This document shows, in pieces, positions 44,292-53,209 of a stretch of 64,000 nt of DNA. The notes beneath the pieces are model-generated. The model did not search any database, was not told the origin of the DNA, and was given only the letters and a program-made list of their open reading frames with translations. Source of the DNA: Paraburkholderia aspalathi (lineage in GTDB: Bacteria; Pseudomonadota; Gammaproteobacteria; Burkholderiales; Burkholderiaceae); contig NZ_FPBH01000042.1 in the NCBI RefSeq assembly GCF_900116445.1, forward strand, positions 1 to 64,000, read 5' to 3'. The stretch's first letter is position 1; each line of letters opens with the position of its first letter. A program made the translations under genes and the position numbers.

Positions 44292-45026
44292 TTATCTGCC
44301 TGAAGTGGCGAGCGCCGCTGCTGGCGCAGCCGTCTTGGCCAGTAGCGTAGCCAGCAGCGCGTGCGAATCCGACACCGTGCCGAACACGCCGCCTTGCATG
44401 GTGATCATGTGCAGCGCGGCGTCGTGATTGCCCTTGTCGGTAGCGCCGCAGCAATCGGCCAGCACCGTGCATTCGAAACCGCGATCGTTGGCTTCGCGCA
44501 TCGTCGTGTGGACGCAGACGTCGGTGGTGATGCCGGTCAGCACCAGATTGACGATGCCGCGCGTACGCAGGATCAGTTCGAGATCCGTCGCGCAGAAGGA
44601 ACCCTTGCCGGGTTTGTCGATGATGATCTCGCCTGGCAGCGGCTTCAGTTCGTCGATGATTTCCCAGCCGGGTTCGCCGCGCACGAGGATCTTGCCGCAG
44701 GGGCCGTCGTCGCCGATGCCTACGCCGTCGGTGCCCGCACGCCGGCTGCGCCAGCGTTTATTCGCGGGCAGGTCGGAGAGGTCCGGTCGATGCCCTTCAC
44801 GCGTGTGAATGATCGTGAAGCCCAGTTCACGCATTGGTTTCAGCACGCTTTTGATCGGTTCGATCGGCGCGCGCGTCAACGACAGGTCATAGCCCATCTT
44901 GTCGACATAGCCACCATGACCGCAGAAATCCGTCTGCATGTCGATAATCACGAGTGCGGTGTTGTCCGGGCGCAGGTCGCCGTCGTAGGGCCACGGGTAG
45001 GGTTTCGCTTCGATGAATCGGTTCAT
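44292..45026 (-). CDS. biuH: biuret amidohydrolase (isochorismatase-like)
   Basis: A 244-residue cysteine hydrolase that closely resembles the Rhizobium biuret hydrolase as I recall it. It shares PYPWPYDGDLRPDNTAL, MQTDFCGHGGYVDKMGYDLSL, HTREGHRPDLSDLPANKRWRS, IIDKPGKGSFCATDLE and TTDVCVHTTMREANDRG. The triad is Asp29, Lys138, Cys171. It converts biuret to allophanate and ammonia in the cytoplasm. Allophanate would be used by AtzF (48342) of the same gene line. The start at 45026 matches the known N-terminus; the ABC ATPase follows after 3 bases. Confidence 0.88.
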   Translation of the reverse strand: MNRFIEAKPYPWPYDGDLRPDNTALVIIDMQTDFCGHGGYVDKMGYDLSLTRAPIEPIKSVLKPMRELGFTIIHTREGHRPDLSDLPANKRWRSRRAGTDGVGIGDDGPCGKILVRGEPGWEIIDELKPLPGEIIIDKPGKGSFCATDLELILRTRGIVNLVLTGITTDVCVHTTMREANDRGFECTVLADCCGATDKGNHDAALHMITMQGGVFGTVSDSHALLATLLAKTAAPAAALATSGR

Positions 45027-45100
45027 GGCGGTGAGATCCTTGTTAGGTCCTGACAGGGTCTTTGAAGGCACGCATGGTGAGGCAAGCTCAGTGGGGAAAA

Positions 45101-46027
45101 TCAGCGAGTCAGGCTCAACTCACCCGGCGCGCCAGCCAGCGTGCGATCCGGACGGCAATTGACGATCATGATCGCGAGCGTCAGCACATACGGCGCCGCG
45201 TTGTAGAGGTAGTAGCCGCTCGTCACGCCGATCGCCTGCAACGCCGGCCCGAGCGCGCCGGCCGCACCGAACAGCAACGCGGCCCATAGGCAGCGCAAGG
45301 GCTGCCAGCGCGCGAAGATCACCAGCGCGACCGCCATCAGTCCTTGTCCGCTGGAGAGCCCTTCGTTCCAACTCCCCGGATAAACCAGCGACAGATACGC
45401 ACCGCCGACGCCCGCGAACACACCGCCCACCGCCGTCGCGGCGATGCGTACACGCGTCAGCGGATAGCCCATGGCGCGCGCCGTCTCGGCATGATCGCCG
45501 ACGAGCCGCAGCACCATCCCCCAACGGGTATTGCGCAAGCCCCATTGCAGAACGAAGGACAGCACCACGCCGATCACGAACAGCAGGTTGATATGCAGCG
45601 CGTTATGCAACTGGGGCGACGAGGTCCACGTGCCAAGATCGATGAACGGCAGCATCGGCGCCTGCGGTTCGATGAAGGGCTTGCCGAGATAGAACGCGAG
45701 CCCCGTGCCGAGCAGCATCAACGCGATGCCGAACGCAATGTCCGACACGCGCGGCAACGAGCACACGAGGCCGTGCAGGCAGCCGAGCAGCAAGCCGACG
45801 AAACCGGCCGCAAGCACACCGGCCCACGGCGAACCAGTCAGAAAAGCACCGGCATAGCCGCTCATCGCGCCTGACACGAGGATGCCTTCGAGGCCGAGAT
45901 TCACGCGCCCGCCCTTCTCGGTCAGACACTCGCCGAGACTGACGAACAGATAAGGCGTGCTGACGCGGATCGCACCGGCGAACAGCGACAGCAACAGGAT
46001 CACGATGGGCGAGTGCATATCAGGCAT
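45101..46027 (-). CDS. BMP-family ABC permease (YufQ/RnsD type), set A
   Basis: A 308-residue inner-membrane permease with 8-9 hydrophobic segments. The diagnostic start is STPYLFVSLGECLTEKGGRVNLGLEGILVSGAMSGYAGAF, and the C-half has RVRIAATAVGGVFAGVGGAYLSLVYPGSWNEGLSSGQG. It forms the heterodimeric channel with the permease at 46020, whose stop it overlaps by 8 bases. The nucleoside-type family usually carries purines, pyrimidines or deoxyribonucleosides; here the neighbours point to a ureide. Confidence 0.9.
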   Translation of the reverse strand: MPDMHSPIVILLLSLFAGAIRVSTPYLFVSLGECLTEKGGRVNLGLEGILVSGAMSGYAGAFLTGSPWAGVLAAGFVGLLLGCLHGLVCSLPRVSDIAFGIALMLLGTGLAFYLGKPFIEPQAPMLPFIDLGTWTSSPQLHNALHINLLFVIGVVLSFVLQWGLRNTRWGMVLRLVGDHAETARAMGYPLTRVRIAATAVGGVFAGVGGAYLSLVYPGSWNEGLSSGQGLMAVALVIFARWQPLRCLWAALLFGAAGALGPALQAIGVTSGYYLYNAAPYVLTLAIMIVNCRPDRTLAGAPGELSLTR

Positions 46028-47153
46028 GGGTCTGCTCCAGTTGCACGGGAAGATCGGTCTGCGCGGCGGCCTGCAATTTGACGCGCCATGCGGCGATACG
46101 CCCGCCAAGCGCTTCCCACGCGAGCAGGTTCGCGAACAGCAGGCCTTGCAAGACGAGCGTGGTGGCGTCGGGGAGATCGAGCCGGCGTTGCAGCAGCGAA
46201 CCGCTCGCCTCGATGCCGCCGATCATCAGCGCGCACGCGATGATCGCGAGCGGATTCTGCCGTGCGGCGAACGCGACGAGGATGCCCGCGTAGCCATAAC
46301 CCGCGAGCAAGGACGCATTTGCGCTGCCCTGCACCGCCGCCACTTCGAACATGCCGCCGAGTCCCGCCGCTGCACCGCCCAATATGCACGCGGCAAGCGC
46401 CAGCAGATTGACCGGCAAGCCGACCAGACGTGCCGCGCGATGACTGCCGCCCACCACGCGCATCGCAAAGCCCTTGGTGCTGAACTTCACGAACACCCAT
46501 GCCGCGATGCACGCGACGACGCCCCAGAACAGTCCCCAGTGCGTGTCGAGTCCGGGGATCGAGCCGATCATCATCGCGTCGGGCACCGGATAGGTGGACG
46601 GCTTGTTCAGGCTTGCGGGGTCGCGCAGCGGACCTTCCACCAGATGTTTGAAAAGCGCGATCGCGATATACGACATCAACAGGCTGCTGATCGTCTCGTT
46701 GACGCCACGCCACTGCCGCAACGCGCCGACGGCCCCGATCCAGAACCCGCCGGCCAGCATGCCGGCCGCCGCCATCAACGGCGTGGCGATCAGCCATGGC
46801 GTGCCGTGTGGCAGCATCTGCGGGACGATCGCCGCGCACATGCCGCCGAGTGCGAGCGCGCCCTCGCCGCCGATCACGATCAGTCCGACCTGGGCAGGTA
46901 GCGCGACGCACAATGCGGTCAACATCAACGGCGACGCGCGCAGCAAGGTGCTCTGCCACGCGAACGACGAACCGAAAGCGCCTTCAAAAATCAGCCCGAT
47001 CGCGTCGAGCGCCGGCTGCCCCTGCACCAGCAGGAACAACGAGAACAGCAGCAGCGTGCCGAGCACCGCCAACGCGGTCGGCAGCGCGGGCAAGAGCGAC
47101 AGCATCACTCTCGCGGTAGGGGCATTGGGGCGCATCACGGCTCCTTCGCTCAT
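46020..47153 (-). CDS. BMP-family ABC permease (YufP/RnsC type), set A
   Basis: A 377-residue inner-membrane permease with about ten hydrophobic segments. The family signature is near GEGALALGGMCAAIVPQMLPHG and GFWIGAVGALRQWRGVNETISSLLMSYIAIAL; a Gly-rich C-part reads CILGGAAAGLGGMFEVAAVQGSAN. It pairs with the shorter permease. An alternative start lies at Met7. The binding-protein gene precedes it by ~50 bases on the same strand. Confidence 0.9.
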   Translation of the reverse strand: MSEGAVMRPNAPTARVMLSLLPALPTALAVLGTLLLFSLFLLVQGQPALDAIGLIFEGAFGSSFAWQSTLLRASPLMLTALCVALPAQVGLIVIGGEGALALGGMCAAIVPQMLPHGTPWLIATPLMAAAGMLAGGFWIGAVGALRQWRGVNETISSLLMSYIAIALFKHLVEGPLRDPASLNKPSTYPVPDAMMIGSIPGLDTHWGLFWGVVACIAAWVFVKFSTKGFAMRVVGGSHRAARLVGLPVNLLALAACILGGAAAGLGGMFEVAAVQGSANASLLAGYGYAGILVAFAARQNPLAIIACALMIGGIEASGSLLQRRLDLPDATTLVLQGLLFANLLAWEALGGRIAAWRVKLQAAAQTDLPVQLEQTHA

Positions 47154-47204
47154 GCAAACTCATGCACATTCACGCGCACACTCACACAATCACGCAGGCC
47201 AGGT

Positions 47205-48302
47205 TCAGATCTGGCCGACGACGCCTGCCACCAGATAGTTCATGCTTTCGAGTGTGTAATCGGTCTGTATGTGGCTCGCACCGGATGCGATCGCCGTGCC
47301 GCCTTTGTTGTCCTTCATCGGCCCTTTGAAGATCACGAAATTGCCGGCCACCATGCTGTCTTTGATCGAGTCGGCGTTCTGCTTCGCCTGCGCGGTGACT
47401 TTCGCGCCGTACGGCGACATCTTCACGAAGCCCTCTTTCAAGCCGCCGCGCAACACATTCGGTTGCCGCGTGCCGGCCTGTGCGCCCATGACCAGTTGCT
47501 TGTATGGCGTCGCCCAGTCCCACTCCGCGCCGGTCAGATAGCCTTTCGGCGCGAGCGCCGCCTGGCTCGCGTGGTAGCCGCAACTCATCGCGCCGCGCTT
47601 TTCCGCCGTTTCGACAACAACCTTCGGGCCGTCGACGTGGCAGGTCAGCACATCGCAACCCTGATCGATGAGACTGTTGGTGGCTTCCGCTTCCTTCACG
47701 GGCATCGACCAGTCGCCCGTGAAAATCACCTGTGTGGTGATCGACGGATCGACGGACTGCGCGCCGAGCGTGAACGAGTTGATGTTGCGCAGCACCTGCG
47801 GAATCGGTTTCGCGGCGACGAAGCCAAGCTTCTTGCTCTTCGTCATGTGGCCCGCGACGACACCGTTCAGGTACTGGCATTCGTCGATATACCCGAAGTA
47901 GCTGGTGATGTTCGACGGGTTGCCCTGCTTCCACAAACCGCCGCAGTGCGCGAAACGCACCTTCGGATATTTGGCCGCCATCTTCAGCACGTGTGGATCG
48001 AAGTAACCGAACGAGGTCGCGAAAATCAGCGTGGCGCCGTCCTGTTCGATCATCGCTTCCATGGTTTTCTGTACGGCGATGGTTTCAGGCACGTTCTCCT
48101 CTTCCACCACCTTCACGTCAGGCATCTTCTTGATGACGGCAGCAGCGGTCGCCTGAGCCTGGTTGTAACCGTAGTCGCTGCGTGCACCGACGTAGATCAC
48201 GCCGACCGTCGTCTTCGGCGCGGCAAACACCGATTGAATCGGCAGGATATTGCCGAGCGTCAACAGGCTGGCGCTCTTGATGAAATTGCGGCGACTGGTC
48301 AT
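47205..48302 (-). CDS. BMP-family periplasmic binding protein, set A
   Basis: A 365-residue binding protein with a twin-arginine leader (MTSRRNFIKSASLLTLGNILPIQSVFA). The Bmp fold is seen in GVIYVGARSDYGYNQAQATAAAVIKKMP, FGYFDPHVLKMAAKYPKVRFAHCGG, IDQGCDVLTCHVDGPKVV and VFTGDWSMPVKEAEATNSL. The ATG at 48302 is chosen because an upstream TTG is poorer. It delivers ligand to the set-A permeases. Relatives beside ureide enzymes are plausible biuret or urea-like binders, but the ligand is inferred from context only. Confidence 0.9.
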   Translation of the reverse strand: MTSRRNFIKSASLLTLGNILPIQSVFAAPKTTVGVIYVGARSDYGYNQAQATAAAVIKKMPDVKVVEEENVPETIAVQKTMEAMIEQDGATLIFATSFGYFDPHVLKMAAKYPKVRFAHCGGLWKQGNPSNITSYFGYIDECQYLNGVVAGHMTKSKKLGFVAAKPIPQVLRNINSFTLGAQSVDPSITTQVIFTGDWSMPVKEAEATNSLIDQGCDVLTCHVDGPKVVVETAEKRGAMSCGYHASQAALAPKGYLTGAEWDWATPYKQLVMGAQAGTRQPNVLRGGLKEGFVKMSPYGAKVTAQAKQNADSIKDSMVAGNFVIFKGPMKDNKGGTAIASGASHIQTDYTLESMNYLVAGVVGQI

Positions 48303-48341
48303 GGTGTCCAATTCCTGGTTGGGGGTGAAGAGCGTTGGCCC

Positions 48342-50195
48342 TCAGTTGACATTCAGGCTGTCGAGATAAGCGAGCCAGCCGCCAAACGAGGTGATGTCTA
48401 GTGCACCGCTGCCGTTACTGACTGCCGACGGCTCGCAGATGAAGCCCTTCACCGTGAGGCCGTTGGCGAGTTGCACGGAGCCGATACCGAGCGGTGCGGG
48501 CACGTCGGCAACAAATTTGCCGAAGCTGCGCAGCGGCATGTCCCAGACTTCCACGGCGATCGGTGCGCCTTGCTGGTCGGTAACGCGCACGAGGCCTGGT
48601 TTCGGCGGCTGCGTGTTCGCAAGCGCGTATAGCGTGTAGCCGGTGGCGGTTTGCGTCGCCGTGACAAAACGCGCGCTGGCTTCCTGAAGCTGCCAGTTCA
48701 GCGGCTGGCCACGCAGATGCGCACCGACCACGGCAAGCGCGACCGTCGGCTCCTGAAACGGCAATGGCGCGATCGTGTTTGCCGCGGCCGCGGGTTTCTT
48801 TTCAGTCACCGTCCCGGCCACGTCCGCAGCCTCGGTAGCGAACAGCCCCTGGATCCGCGCGCCCAACTCGGCGAGACGCCGGTCCGCGCCGAGCGGCGCG
48901 ATCAGTGTGACGCCCGCTGGCAAGCCGTCGTGGCGACGCTGACATGGCACGGCCAACGCGCACAGGTCGAGCAGGTTGACGAAGTTCGTGTAGTAGCCAA
49001 GCTGGCTGTTCAACTCGACAGGATTGGCCTGCACGTCGGTGATCAACGGATGCGTCGGCGTGGTCGGGACGATCAGGATGTCGATCGTCTCGAAGAGTTG
49101 CTCGGCGTGCCGCTTCAGATCGGCGAGCGCGTACTGGCCATTGAACGCGTCAGCGGCACTGTAGCGATCCGCTTTGCCGATCACTGTGGCGACGACCGGA
49201 TGGACCGCTTCGTGACGCGTCTCGAAGAATGAACCGAGCGCGGCGCGCCTTTCCGCCACCCAGGGGCCGTCGTAGAGCAGCGCGGAGACCTGCTTGAGCG
49301 GCTGGAAGTCGATCGGCGTGGGCGCGAGATGCAGATGGGTAGAGAGCGTATCGAGTGCGGCCGAGAAGGCCTGATTCGCCGCTGCGTCACCATAGAACTC
49401 GAGATGATCCGGCACGCCGATCCGCGGCGCGCCACGCAGGAGACCGAGACCCGGGACCTTGCGCGAGTAGCCGTCGAGCGGATCGAAACACGCGATTTCA
49501 TTGAACACGCACCATGCGTCGTTGACGTCGTGCGCGAACACCGAGATCGTGTCGAGGCTGCGGCACGCCGGCACGACACCGCGCTTGCTGACGAGTCCAA
49601 GCGACGGCTTCAGGCCGACCAACCCGTTGAATCCAGCCGGCACGCGCCCTGAGCCGGCCGTGTCGGTGCCGAGCGAAAAGGCCACGCAACCCGCGGCTAC
49701 CGCAACCGCCGAGCCTGAACTCGACCCGCCCGACACACGCTCTGGAAACTCGGTGTTCCGCACCGCGCCGTAAGGCGAACGCGTGCCGACGAGGCCGGTC
49801 GCGAACTGGTCGAGATTGGTCTTGCCGATCAGGATCGCGCCGGCGTCGATGAGGCGCTGCACGGCGAATGCCGAGGTGTCCGGCGTATAGCTGAAAGGCT
49901 CGCACGCGGCGGTGGTCGGCAAGCCGGCAACGTCGATATTGTCTTTGACCGCGAACGGCACGCCAAAGAGCGGCATCCGTTCGAACACGGCGCTGCCCTG
50001 CGCTTCGTAAAGCGCTTCGAGCGCGTGGGCGCGGGCCTCCAGGTCTGCAGCAGGCACACGCAGGATCCAGACTTCCGGCCGGTCGATTTCGGCGATACGA
50101 GCAAGCGCCGACGCCACGACTTCAGTGGGCGTAAGACGTTTGGCGGCATAAGCCGAGAGGAGACTACGGACCTTCAGGGGCGACGAAATGGGCAC
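48342..50195 (-). CDS. atzF: allophanate hydrolase
   Basis: A 617-residue amidase-signature enzyme. The catalytic triad is Lys84 (FAVKDNID), Ser158 (SGGSSSGSA) and Ser182 (TAGSGRVPA). The C-terminal domain (~470-617, NWQLQEASARFVTATQTATGYTLYAL, GKFVADVPAPLGIGSVQLANG) is the second domain of AtzF/DUR1-type proteins. It splits allophanate to ammonia and carbon dioxide. The GTG start has aagga at 7 bases. It opens the set-A gene line right after the 50206-50239 dyad. It is the only enzyme in the window that could finish both the biuret and the guanidine pathway. Confidence 0.93.
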   Translation of the reverse strand: MPISSPLKVRSLLSAYAAKRLTPTEVVASALARIAEIDRPEVWILRVPAADLEARAHALEALYEAQGSAVFERMPLFGVPFAVKDNIDVAGLPTTAACEPFSYTPDTSAFAVQRLIDAGAILIGKTNLDQFATGLVGTRSPYGAVRNTEFPERVSGGSSSGSAVAVAAGCVAFSLGTDTAGSGRVPAGFNGLVGLKPSLGLVSKRGVVPACRSLDTISVFAHDVNDAWCVFNEIACFDPLDGYSRKVPGLGLLRGAPRIGVPDHLEFYGDAAANQAFSAALDTLSTHLHLAPTPIDFQPLKQVSALLYDGPWVAERRAALGSFFETRHEAVHPVVATVIGKADRYSAADAFNGQYALADLKRHAEQLFETIDILIVPTTPTHPLITDVQANPVELNSQLGYYTNFVNLLDLCALAVPCQRRHDGLPAGVTLIAPLGADRRLAELGARIQGLFATEAADVAGTVTEKKPAAAANTIAPLPFQEPTVALAVVGAHLRGQPLNWQLQEASARFVTATQTATGYTLYALANTQPPKPGLVRVTDQQGAPIAVEVWDMPLRSFGKFVADVPAPLGIGSVQLANGLTVKGFICEPSAVSNGSGALDITSFGGWLAYLDSLNVN

Positions 50196-50205
50196 TGGTT
50201 TTTCC

Positions 50206-50239
50206 TTGAGTTCAATCTTGAATACAAGTTTGAACTCAA
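50206..50239. promoter_or_regulatory. 34-bp interrupted palindrome upstream of atzF, candidate operator
   Basis: Left arm ttgagttcaatcttg and right arm caagtttgaactcaa are complementary at 14 of 15 positions around the 4-base centre aata. It begins 10 bases upstream of the GTG start and borders the ribosome site. Size and symmetry fit a TetR-family dimer site, and a TetR-type gene ends 185 bases further upstream. The rest of 50240-50423 shows no gene. Confidence 0.65.
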
Positions 50240-50423
50240 ATTAGCAGGAGCTATGCCAGGTGACTTTCAGGTTCACCCGAACATGCTGTCAGCCTTACCA
50301 GGTTTGGTTTCGCGCCGATTTCCCGGCGGCGAAGACGGTCCGCGTTGCCGCCTTTCGATCAATGCGTCATGGTGCAGCGCTCCCCAACTCGGGGCTCCTG
50401 CGCCCTGCATTCGAGCCTGGCGC

Positions 50424-51110
50424 TTACGACGCGCCGGCGGAGACAAACGCTCGCACCATCTCATGTGCCTGCGCCTTGTGATCTTCCTGCCATTGCGTGG
50501 CGAGCATGTCGGTGTTGAAAATCCGCGACAACGTAAAAGCGTTCGACTTGTGAAACGAACACAGACTCACCAGAGCGACATACAGATGAAGCGGGTCCAT
50601 GTCCTTGCGCAACGAGCCGTCGTCTTCGCCACGCGCGATCACCGTGCGCAGCAGGCTCAACACCGGCGATGACATTTCCGGAATCGCGCTCGAGCGCTTC
50701 ATCACCCGGGCGCGGTTCAGATTTTCGAACGACAGGAGCTTCGACAGTTCAGGATGGGCCGCGAAGTGCCCCTCGATGAAATCGTAAAGCTGCACGATGG
50801 CCGTGACCGGCTCGATCTGGTCGACATCGAGCTTGAGTTTGAGTTCGGCTTCCCGCAGGCGCCCCAGCACGAACTCGAGCACTTCCAGATAAAGCGCCTC
50901 CTTGCCGCCGAAGTAGTGGTAAATCATCCGGATGTTGACCTTCGAGCGGCTCGCAATCGTCTCCACGCGCGCGCCGCTTAGCCCCTTGTCGGAAAACTCG
51001 GCGATCGCAATCTTGAAGATGCGCTGGCGGGTCGCCGCAGCGAGCTTCTGACGCTGGGTTGTGGGCGCGGTCGATGCAGCGGAGGTCGATCGGGCGGAAG
51101 CACGTTTCAT
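50424..51110 (-). CDS. TetR/AcrR-family regulator between the two transporter sets
   Basis: A 228-residue regulator. After a Ser/Ala-rich tail, the HTH at ~25-70 reads ATRQRIFKIAIAEFSDKGLSGARVETIASRSKVNIRMIYHYFGGKEALYLEVLEF. The C-terminal ligand domain (FIEGHFAAHPELSKLLSFENLNRARVMKRS) recalls RutR-like members that sense pyrimidines, though assignment to that group is uncertain. It precedes atzF on the same strand, with the 34-bp dyad between them, so control of set A is likely. Confidence 0.9.
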   Translation of the reverse strand: MKRASARSTSAASTAPTTQRQKLAAATRQRIFKIAIAEFSDKGLSGARVETIASRSKVNIRMIYHYFGGKEALYLEVLEFVLGRLREAELKLKLDVDQIEPVTAIVQLYDFIEGHFAAHPELSKLLSFENLNRARVMKRSSAIPEMSSPVLSLLRTVIARGEDDGSLRKDMDPLHLYVALVSLCSFHKSNAFTLSRIFNTDMLATQWQEDHKAQAHEMVRAFVSAGAS

Positions 51111-51194
51111 ATCGATGGAACGCCTGGCGGTGGCGGGGTTGTGTCAAATGGATGCGTCAGGGTTGCGTGACTTCACGGGATTGTAAGCGCGGCC

Positions 51195-52112
51195 TCAGCG
51201 CCGGAACGGCTGGGTTAGCGCAAGCGGCGCGGTTTGCCGGCCAATCAGCCCCGCCACCGCGATCAGCGCAAGCAGATAAGGCAGCATCACCAGCAACGCG
51301 GTCGGCACATGCACACCGATCAAGGGCAATTGGAACTGCAACGCGCTCGCGGCGCCGAACAGCAAACACGCGCCGACTGTGCGGCCGATCTTCCAGTTGC
51401 CGAAGATGATCGCCGCAATCGCGAGGTAGCCGGCGCCACCAGTCATCCCTTCGGTGAAGGTGTGAATGTCGCCGATCGAAATGAAACAACCCGCGGCGCC
51501 CGACATCACACCTGAAAACAGCACGGCGCCATAACGCAGCCGCGTCACCGAAAGCCCCGACTGATCAACCGACCTTGGCGCGGCACCCACCGCGTGCAGC
51601 GCCACACCGAGCGCGGTCCGCCGCATCACGAGCGAGGTTGCCAGCAGAATCGCGAGGCCGAGATAGACGAGCCACACCTGATGAAACACGGGCTCACCGA
51701 TGACCGGAATTGCACCCAGACCGGGGGGCGACCAGCGCGCGAGGCCCGGAATCACCGCACTCGAACGTTCGCCGAACAGCTCGCGATAGGCGAGCGTCGT
51801 CGCGCCGAGCGCCAGGATGTTGATGCCGATGCCTGTCACGATCTGATTGGCGCGCAACGTCACGCTCAGGAACGCTTGCAGCAAAGCGATCGGCAGCACG
51901 CCGAGCATGCCGATCGCGAGACCCAGCGCCGCATTGCCGGTCGCCCATGCACCCGCCGCGCCGAGAAACGCGCCCGACAGCATCATGCCCTCCACGCTCA
52001 TGTTGAGCACGCCGGCCCGTTCGCTGATCAGTTCACCGGTCGAAGCCAGCATCAGCGGGGCGGCAAACCGGATCGAGGAGCCGACGAAAACCGCTACGAA
52101 TTCCGCGTTCAT
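51195..52112 (-). CDS. BMP-family ABC permease (YufQ/RnsD type), set B
   Basis: A 305-residue inner-membrane permease. FAAPLMLASTGELISERAGVLNMSVEGMMLSGAFLGAAGAW and the C-half RLRYGAVLFSGVMSGAAGCFISIGDIHTFTEGMTGGAGY mark it as the paralogue of the set-A permease at 45101. The start ATG overlaps the upstream stop by one base (TGATG); a TTG one codon earlier is the alternative. It is the last gene of the four-gene transporter unit of set B. Confidence 0.9.
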   Translation of the reverse strand: MNAEFVAVFVGSSIRFAAPLMLASTGELISERAGVLNMSVEGMMLSGAFLGAAGAWATGNAALGLAIGMLGVLPIALLQAFLSVTLRANQIVTGIGINILALGATTLAYRELFGERSSAVIPGLARWSPPGLGAIPVIGEPVFHQVWLVYLGLAILLATSLVMRRTALGVALHAVGAAPRSVDQSGLSVTRLRYGAVLFSGVMSGAAGCFISIGDIHTFTEGMTGGAGYLAIAAIIFGNWKIGRTVGACLLFGAASALQFQLPLIGVHVPTALLVMLPYLLALIAVAGLIGRQTAPLALTQPFRR

Positions 52113-53209
52113 CAACGTGCTCCTTTCGGCTCAAGCCACAGCGACCCGCCGGCCAGCGCGACGATCACGACGCCCTGCACCACCAGCACCAGCGCCGACG
52201 GCACGGATGCGACCATTTCCATATTGATGCCGCCCGAGCGCAGAAAGCCGAACAGCAACGCCGCCGCGCACACGCCGGTTATCGAGCCACGCGCGAGCAA
52301 ACCGACCACAAGGCCGTCAAAGCCGTAGCCCGACGAGAAACCGGCTTTCAGCGAATATTGATCGCCTTGCAGCATCAATGCGCCAGCGAGACCGCCGAGC
52401 GCACCGGCCAATGCCAGCGCACCGACGATTGTCGACGTGATCGGCATGCCGGCGCGGCGCGCCGCCAGCGCGTTCAGGCCGACGGCGCGCAGATACATGC
52501 CGAAGCGGCTATACACCAGTACCAGCGCCACCACGATGCACAGCACGAGCGTGATCGGCAAACCGATATGCAGCCCCGTGGAGCTGGCACTCGACAGCAG
52601 CGGAAGTTTGGTCGAATCGGGGATATCCAGCGACTCGGGCAGCGTGGCGGCGTTGGTCATCGGCTGGCGCAGCAGCGTTTCGGATTGCACGCACCAGTAG
52701 AGGAACCACACCGCGATGAACGTCAGCAGCAAGGTGCTGATCACTTCGTTGGTGCCGGCGCGCGCTTTCAGCCAGCCGGGAAGCGCGCCCCACGCCGCGC
52801 CGGCCAGCGCGGCCGCCAGCATCGGCATGATGAACGAAAGACCGAACGGCAAGTGCGCGACGTGGCCATAGAGGCTGACCGCGGTGGCGGCGATGCCGCC
52901 CATCGCGATCTGCCCTTCACCGCCGACGTTAGTCAGTTGCGCGCGGTTCGCCAGCACGAAGCCGCTGCCGACCAGCGCGAACACGAGGCTGCGATTGATC
53001 GATGCGCCGATCGCGTAAGGCGAGCCCCACGCACCGTCGGCGAAGGCGGCAAGCGCGTCGCCGAGCGGCACATGAACGATTGCAATCAGCGCCAGCGCCG
53101 CTGCAACCGCGAAGAGCGCGGCGCCTCCCAGCACGGCCGCGGTTCGCAAGCGCCGCGAACCGTGCCATGAGACAAGAGACAAAGAAGTCGAAGAGGTCGT
53201 GGGAGTCAT
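52112..53209 (-). CDS. BMP-family ABC permease (YufP/RnsC type), set B
   Basis: A 365-residue inner-membrane permease, paralogous to that at 46020. Motifs include NVGGEGQIAMGGIAATAVSLYG, ALPGWLKARAGTNEVISTLLLTFIAVWFLYW and SGYGFDGLVVGLLARGSITG. The ATG at 53209 overlaps the ATPase stop by ATGA. It pairs with the permease at 51195. Confidence 0.9.
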   Translation of the reverse strand: MTPTTSSTSLSLVSWHGSRRLRTAAVLGGAALFAVAAALALIAIVHVPLGDALAAFADGAWGSPYAIGASINRSLVFALVGSGFVLANRAQLTNVGGEGQIAMGGIAATAVSLYGHVAHLPFGLSFIMPMLAAALAGAAWGALPGWLKARAGTNEVISTLLLTFIAVWFLYWCVQSETLLRQPMTNAATLPESLDIPDSTKLPLLSSASSTGLHIGLPITLVLCIVVALVLVYSRFGMYLRAVGLNALAARRAGMPITSTIVGALALAGALGGLAGALMLQGDQYSLKAGFSSGYGFDGLVVGLLARGSITGVCAAALLFGFLRSGGINMEMVASVPSALVLVVQGVVIVALAGGSLWLEPKGAR

